Shown here piece after piece: positions 60,658-64,000 of a stretch of 64,000 bases of DNA. The stretch lies in NCBI GenBank assembly GCA_012103455.1, contig WLWT01000002.1:310001-374000 (forward strand), given 5' to 3'. The DNA is from Gammaproteobacteria bacterium (GTDB lineage Bacteria; Pseudomonadota; Gammaproteobacteria; HK1). Position numbers and translations under genes: made by a program. The notes beneath the pieces are model-generated. The model worked only from the letters and a program-made list of their open reading frames with translations. It was not told the DNA's origin and did not search any database. The stretch's first letter is position 1, and each line of letters starts with the position of its first letter.

Positions 60658-61222
60658 ATGAGCGGGCTTGTAAAACGAGTGCCAGCGGCTCTGGCCCCGA
60701 AAGCTTGATGTAATGATCGGGCGCTAAGGTCATCTGTTGCCCCACCACGTCCGCGCGTATTGGCAACTCCCGGCCATCGCGCTCGACTAAAACCGCCAGC
60801 GTCACACTCGATGGGCGGCCATAGTCGAACAGTTCGTTGAGCGCCGCCCGTATCGTGCGGCCTGTAAACAGCACATCATCGGCCAGGATCACATGGTGAT
60901 CATCGACGGTAAATGGCAGATCTGAAGGGGTCACCCGGGGGTGCATACCGATACGGGTGAAGTCGTCCCGGTAAAAATTGATGTTAAGCGAGCCTATGGC
61001 GCCAGTGATTCGGGTGCCGCTGAATTGCAGGCGTTCGTGTAACGCTTGGGCCACCCATACGCCGCCGGTACGGATCCCCACCATTACCACAGGAATCTCG
61101 GAGAACTGGGCGATCGGGTGCAAGGCCTGCGCCATCTTGTCGATAATGACGGTGACGTCTGCTATCTCGGGGGCCGCCATGTCAGAGGCCGCTATTTCAG
61201 GGGCTGTTTCAGGTCCGCTCAA
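60656..61222 (-). CDS. pyrR: PyrR: pyrimidine regulatory protein / uracil phosphoribosyltransferase
   Basis: 188 residues. VVMVGIRTGGVWVAQALHER and the PRPP-binding loop HHVILADDVLFTGRTIRAAL are diagnostic. In some bacteria PyrR binds pyr mRNA; in gammaproteobacteria the role is less clear and may be enzymatic. A longer N-terminus (first about 20 residues) is not conserved, so Met at 61180 could be the start. Overlaps ruvX by 14 bp. Confidence 0.9.
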   Translation of the reverse strand: MSGPETAPEIAASDMAAPEIADVTVIIDKMAQALHPIAQFSEIPVVMVGIRTGGVWVAQALHERLQFSGTRITGAIGSLNINFYRDDFTRIGMHPRVTPSDLPFTVDDHHVILADDVLFTGRTIRAALNELFDYGRPSSVTLAVLVERDGRELPIRADVVGQQMTLAPDHYIKLSGPEPLALVLQARS

Positions 61223-61628
61223 TTGTGTTCTCCATCAACCATCCGTCCAATATCACCTTGGCGGCAACAGGGTGATCCCTGCGAGCGAGCTGCCCGCGGT
61301 TGGCCAGCAGCCTGCGTGCCTCTATCGTCGAGAGGCGCTCGTCCGCCTTGTGCACCGGCAGTTGGAACCGCTCGGTCAATTGGCGCGCGAACTCGTTCGC
61401 CGCCGCCGTCATCGCTTGAGGCGAACCATCCATGTTGAGCGGCTCCCCTACAATGAGACAGTCAGGCTGCCATTCCTCTATTAGCACTGCGATCTCGGCC
61501 CAGTCGGGTTTGCTGTTGCGGGTGCTGATGGTTTGCAGCGGGCTGGCAGTGCCGGTAACCGTCTGGCCCACGGCCACACCGATGTGTTTGGTGCCGTAGT
61601 CGAACCCGAGTACACAACAATCTCTCAC
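61209..61628 (-). CDS. ruvX: Holliday-junction resolvase-like RuvX/YqgF
   Basis: 139 residues: VLGFDYGTKHIGVAVGQTVT (RNase H-like first Asp), CLIVGEPLNMDGSPQAMTAA and HKADERLSTIEARRLL (second acidic pair). It is linked to 16S rRNA processing and to resolution-like nuclease activity. Lies between yqgE and pyrR in the usual order. Confidence 0.93.
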   Translation of the reverse strand: MRDCCVLGFDYGTKHIGVAVGQTVTGTASPLQTISTRNSKPDWAEIAVLIEEWQPDCLIVGEPLNMDGSPQAMTAAANEFARQLTERFQLPVHKADERLSTIEARRLLANRGQLARRDHPVAAKVILDGWLMENTIERT

Positions 61629-61663
61629 AGAAGGACCTCGCGCAAAAGGATCTCGCCCAGCGG

Positions 61664-62215
61664 CTAGGAATGGCCGGCAGTGCCCGATAGACGCTCGATA
61701 TCCACCCCCATCAGACGGGCAGCGTTTTCCCAGCGCTGCTCATAGGGGCAATCGAAGATGATATTGGCATCGGCCGGTCCGTTTAACCACGAGTTGTCCA
61801 GCACCTCGTTTTCCAGTTGACCGGCGCCCCAGCCGGCGTAGCCGAGCGTGACCAGCGTGCGTTGCGGGCCGCTTCCTTCACTGAGCGCCACCAGAATGTC
61901 TTTAGACCAAGCCACTGCCAAGCCGTCTTCTACCTGCATGACGGCATCCCAATTGCCACCTGGCTCATGCACCACAAAACCGCGTTGCGGCTCCACTGGA
62001 CCGCCTTGCATGATCGGTTTAGCCTTGATCTCATGCCTGGCCGTGTCGATGTTCATATGCTCGAGCAAGTCGCCGAAGTTGACTTCCAGCGGCCGGTTGA
62101 TGACCAAACCCATGGCGCCGTCTTCACTGTGCGCCAATATGTAAGTGACCGTTTTGGCGAAATTGGGATCCGCCAGATTCGGCATGGCTACGAGAAATTG
62201 ATTGGTGAAGTTCAT
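61664..62215 (-). CDS. yqgE: UPF0301 (YqgE/AlgH) family protein
   Basis: 183 residues: NFTNQFLVAMPNLADPNFAK, TVTYILAHSEDGAMGLVINR, VEPQRGFVVHEPGGNWDAVM and GYAGWGAGQLENEVLDNSWL are family hallmarks. Called AlgH in pseudomonads; biochemical function unknown. Adjacent to ruvX as usual. Confidence 0.94.
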   Translation of the reverse strand: MNFTNQFLVAMPNLADPNFAKTVTYILAHSEDGAMGLVINRPLEVNFGDLLEHMNIDTARHEIKAKPIMQGGPVEPQRGFVVHEPGGNWDAVMQVEDGLAVAWSKDILVALSEGSGPQRTLVTLGYAGWGAGQLENEVLDNSWLNGPADANIIFDCPYEQRWENAARLMGVDIERLSGTAGHS

Positions 62216-62348
62216 AGGCCGCAGATCGTTTCCGTGAACGCCGCATCAGCCGTTGCGATACGCGCCCCCCCGCGCAGTATCCGGTGTTGGCCGCCGCTCT
62301 GTCCACCGGCATTGAGGTCTATGGCCGATCGCTCCTGTATCAGGGGGG
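62216..62348. other. Short spacer between tonB and yqgE
   Basis: 133 bp, no gene seen. It likely carries the promoter for yqgE. Confidence 0.4.
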
Positions 62349-63356
62349 TTAGTTGGCGGCTAACCGACCGGTATTCGAGAAGCGCCAGGTACGGTGGATA
62401 TCCAGGTAGTCGATCTCGTCGCGGAAGCTGGGCGGAAACGGTGCGAAGGGGGCCGATAAGCGGACGATGCGGATGGCGGCGTCATCGAGCACTTTTTGTC
62501 CGGACGACTTAGATACGTTCACTCGTTTGACACTGCCGTCTGCGGTTAGCCGCACATTGAGTGTCAATTTTCCCGAGAGGCGTTTTCTGCGCGCTTCATC
62601 CGGGTAGTTCAGGTTGCCTATGCGCTCAACCTTGGCGCGCCAGTCTTCCATGTAGCTGGCGTATTTGTACTCCCGCGTGCGGCTGGTGAGCTGCTTGGTG
62701 CGTTCGGATTTGCGTTTGCTGTAGGCCGCCAGGCGCTTGTCCAGTTCTGATGGAAGGCTGGCCATCGCCAGGCCTGAAGTGATGAGCTGTGCGGCCCTGT
62801 TGACCCCTGTTCCGGGCCGCGCCGCCGGTGCAGCGGATGGCGTTTTCAGGGCGCTCCAACTGCGTGGTTTGGCACGGGGCCGGGGGCGTCCCGACAACGG
62901 GCTGGTGGAACTCTCACTGCGCTCAGCCGTCAGGATGGGTTTGGCTGCCTCCACCGTGTTCTTATGAACGACAGCCGGAGTATTGGCGCTCGGTAGTGAG
63001 AGTACCTCGGCGGGTGCGTGTGTCGTTCGCGCCGGATTGACTGATCGTTGCCCTGCTCGGGTCGTTGGATTCGGCAGGGGCTCCCGGTTTTCTCCGCTGC
63101 CGTCCTGGCTTTGATTCGCCAACAACTCGGTATCGTCTGCCGGCTTGACTTTTTTGTCTGGCTGCACCAGCAGTATGTCCAACGGACTAGCCGCCGGCGC
63201 TGGCTTTGGCTCGTCTTCGAACGAAACGCCTAGAACGACGATTAGATGCGCCACCACGGCCACGAAAACGGCGATGGTCATGCGCTCCGATACGTTGCTC
63301 ACCGTTGGTAGCGTCACCCTCGGCAGCGTCAAGCTTGGTAGTCGGAGCGTGTGCAT
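62349..63356 (-). CDS. TonB-family energy transducer
   Basis: 335 residues. One N-terminal membrane helix (MTIAVFVAVVAHLIVVLGVS), a long Pro/Ser/Lys-rich periplasmic linker, a helical region (SELDKRLAAYSKRKSERTKQ) and a C-terminal TonB domain with YPDEARRKRLSGKLTLNVRL and VLDDAAIRIVRLSAPFAPFP. It couples the ExbBD proton-motive complex to outer-membrane receptors; neither exbB nor exbD is nearby. It lies between gshB and yqgE, as in Pseudomonas. Confidence 0.87.
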   Translation of the reverse strand: MHTLRLPSLTLPRVTLPTVSNVSERMTIAVFVAVVAHLIVVLGVSFEDEPKPAPAASPLDILLVQPDKKVKPADDTELLANQSQDGSGENREPLPNPTTRAGQRSVNPARTTHAPAEVLSLPSANTPAVVHKNTVEAAKPILTAERSESSTSPLSGRPRPRAKPRSWSALKTPSAAPAARPGTGVNRAAQLITSGLAMASLPSELDKRLAAYSKRKSERTKQLTSRTREYKYASYMEDWRAKVERIGNLNYPDEARRKRLSGKLTLNVRLTADGSVKRVNVSKSSGQKVLDDAAIRIVRLSAPFAPFPPSFRDEIDYLDIHRTWRFSNTGRLAAN

Positions 63357-63472
63357 GGATCGAATTCAGACTTCGGTTTTTTCAGAGTATACAGGCAGGT
63401 ATTGGCAGGCAGGTATTGGCGAAAGTGAATATTCTTTGTTAAAGAAATCTCATATCTTTTTGATATGTATTG
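63357..63472. other. gshB-tonB spacer with short direct repeat
   Basis: Contains gcaggtattggc twice in tandem-like arrangement near 63395-63420, then an A+T-rich stretch (tttttgatatgtattgttaag). Nothing else recognised. Confidence 0.5.
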
Positions 63473-64000
63473 TTAAGTTCTTGAATTTAGCTTCCCGTCT
63501 ATAACATCCATCAATCTCCCGCCGATGTCCAGATCGAACAATCCGTCAAGCTCCCGTATGCAGGTGGGGCTGGTGACATTGATCTCGGTCAGATACTCGC
63601 CTATCACATCCAGCCCGACGAACAGTAGTCCTCGCCGGCGCAGCTCTGGCCCCACCTGCCCGGCAATCCAGCGGTCGTGCTCCGTGAGAGGGCGTCCCAC
63701 CCCTTGTGCTCCGGCGGCTAAATTGCCCCTCAGCTCCCCGGCCGCCGGCACCCGCGCTAGCGCGTATGGCAGGGGCTCGCCGTCCAACATCAGCACCCGC
63801 TTGTCGCCATCGGTGATCTGTGGGATGTACTGTTGCGCCATGGCGAAACGGCTGCCGTGAGCGGTCAACGTTTCAATGATGGTACTGGTATTGGCATCAC
63901 CGGGCGCAATGCGAAAAATGGAGGCTCCGCCCATACCGTCCAGGGGTTTGACGATAATGTCGCCAAGACGTTCCACCAGCGCCCGTATGTCGCCGGCATC
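63473..64000 (-). CDS. gshB: Glutathione synthetase, C-terminal part
   Basis: At least 175 codons run off the window end. IIVKPLDGMGGASIFRI (ATP-grasp glycine loop), AMAQQYIPQITDGDKRVLML, GRPLTEHDRWIAGQVGPELR and VGLDVIGEYLTEINVTSPTC match GshB. It joins gamma-glutamylcysteine and glycine. It heads the gshB-tonB-yqgE-ruvX-pyr series. Confidence 0.94.
   Translation of the reverse strand, partial: DAGDIRALVERLGDIIVKPLDGMGGASIFRIAPGDANTSTIIETLTAHGSRFAMAQQYIPQITDGDKRVLMLDGEPLPYALARVPAAGELRGNLAAGAQGVGRPLTEHDRWIAGQVGPELRRRGLLFVGLDVIGEYLTEINVTSPTCIRELDGLFDLDIGGRLMDVIDGKLNSRT

Overview
The window is a 64 kb stretch of a gammaproteobacterial chromosome. This rests on conserved gene neighbourhoods: rpoD-dnaG-yqeY-rpsU beside a CAU-anticodon tRNA-Ile2, radC-coaBC-dut-algC-argB-slmA, tatABC, pilT with yggS/proC/yggT, and gshB-tonB-yqgE-ruvX-pyrR-pyrB-pyrC'. 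Gene order resembles Pseudomonas-like and Chromatiales-like lineages. The heavy load of insertion sequences, small repeats and decaying genes suggests a genome that has recently relaxed selection, for example a host-associated lineage; that lifestyle is an inference.

Layout. 1-4.0 kb is a nest of mobile DNA: an IS630-family copy, a 141-bp non-autonomous derivative of an IS4-family element, a secreted protein of unknown function, an IS4 fragment and a wrecked IS3-family element. 4.0-17.6 kb is an accessory catabolic region: sulfurtransferase, choline-sulfatase, MaoC-like hydratase, FAD monooxygenase with a DUF2783 partner, cytochrome P450, enolase-superfamily enzyme, an SMP-30 lactonase with a nonsense mutation, bicupin, amidohydrolase, APH-like kinase and GST. 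17.8-24.2 kb is a gene graveyard: frameshifted LicD-type gene, IS5 fragment, integron-integrase-like relic, second IS630 copy, a dead ATPase module, an amidohydrolase remnant and a di-haem oxidoreductase tail. From 24.5 kb onward most genes are intact housekeeping genes: tRNA-Ile2, rpoD, dnaG, rpsU, plsY, folB/folK, NUDIX, pteridine reductase, uppP, tatABC, rpmG/rpmB, radC to ygjP-like, xthA, yggT/proC, yggS, pilT (pilU reduced to a tail), a CoA-transferase, the pyr cluster, ruvX, yqgE, tonB and the end of gshB.

The most striking structure is a family of about 140-bp repeats with inverted ends beginning GGGCACCTCTAAAAAT and 4-bp target duplications. Twelve whole, split or partial copies lie in the window. 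These MITE-like units touch genes directly: one places a Shine-Dalgarno-like AGGTG in front of a cupin gene, one rewrites the C-terminus of a DUF4124 protein, and one ends a few bases past a GST stop. Their centre is itself an insertion target: an intact IS4 element, its 141-bp derivative and an IS630 copy all sit at the same central few bases of copies of this repeat.

Functionally, the core genes cover transcription and replication initiation, folate synthesis, pyrimidine synthesis (with a dihydroorotase-like protein lacking the metal-binding HxH), Tat export, nucleotide-sugar synthesis, type IV pilus retraction and TonB-type energy transduction. The accessory block looks built for sulfate-ester, aromatic and CoA-thioester catabolism. 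No CRISPR array, rRNA operon or complete prophage is visible.
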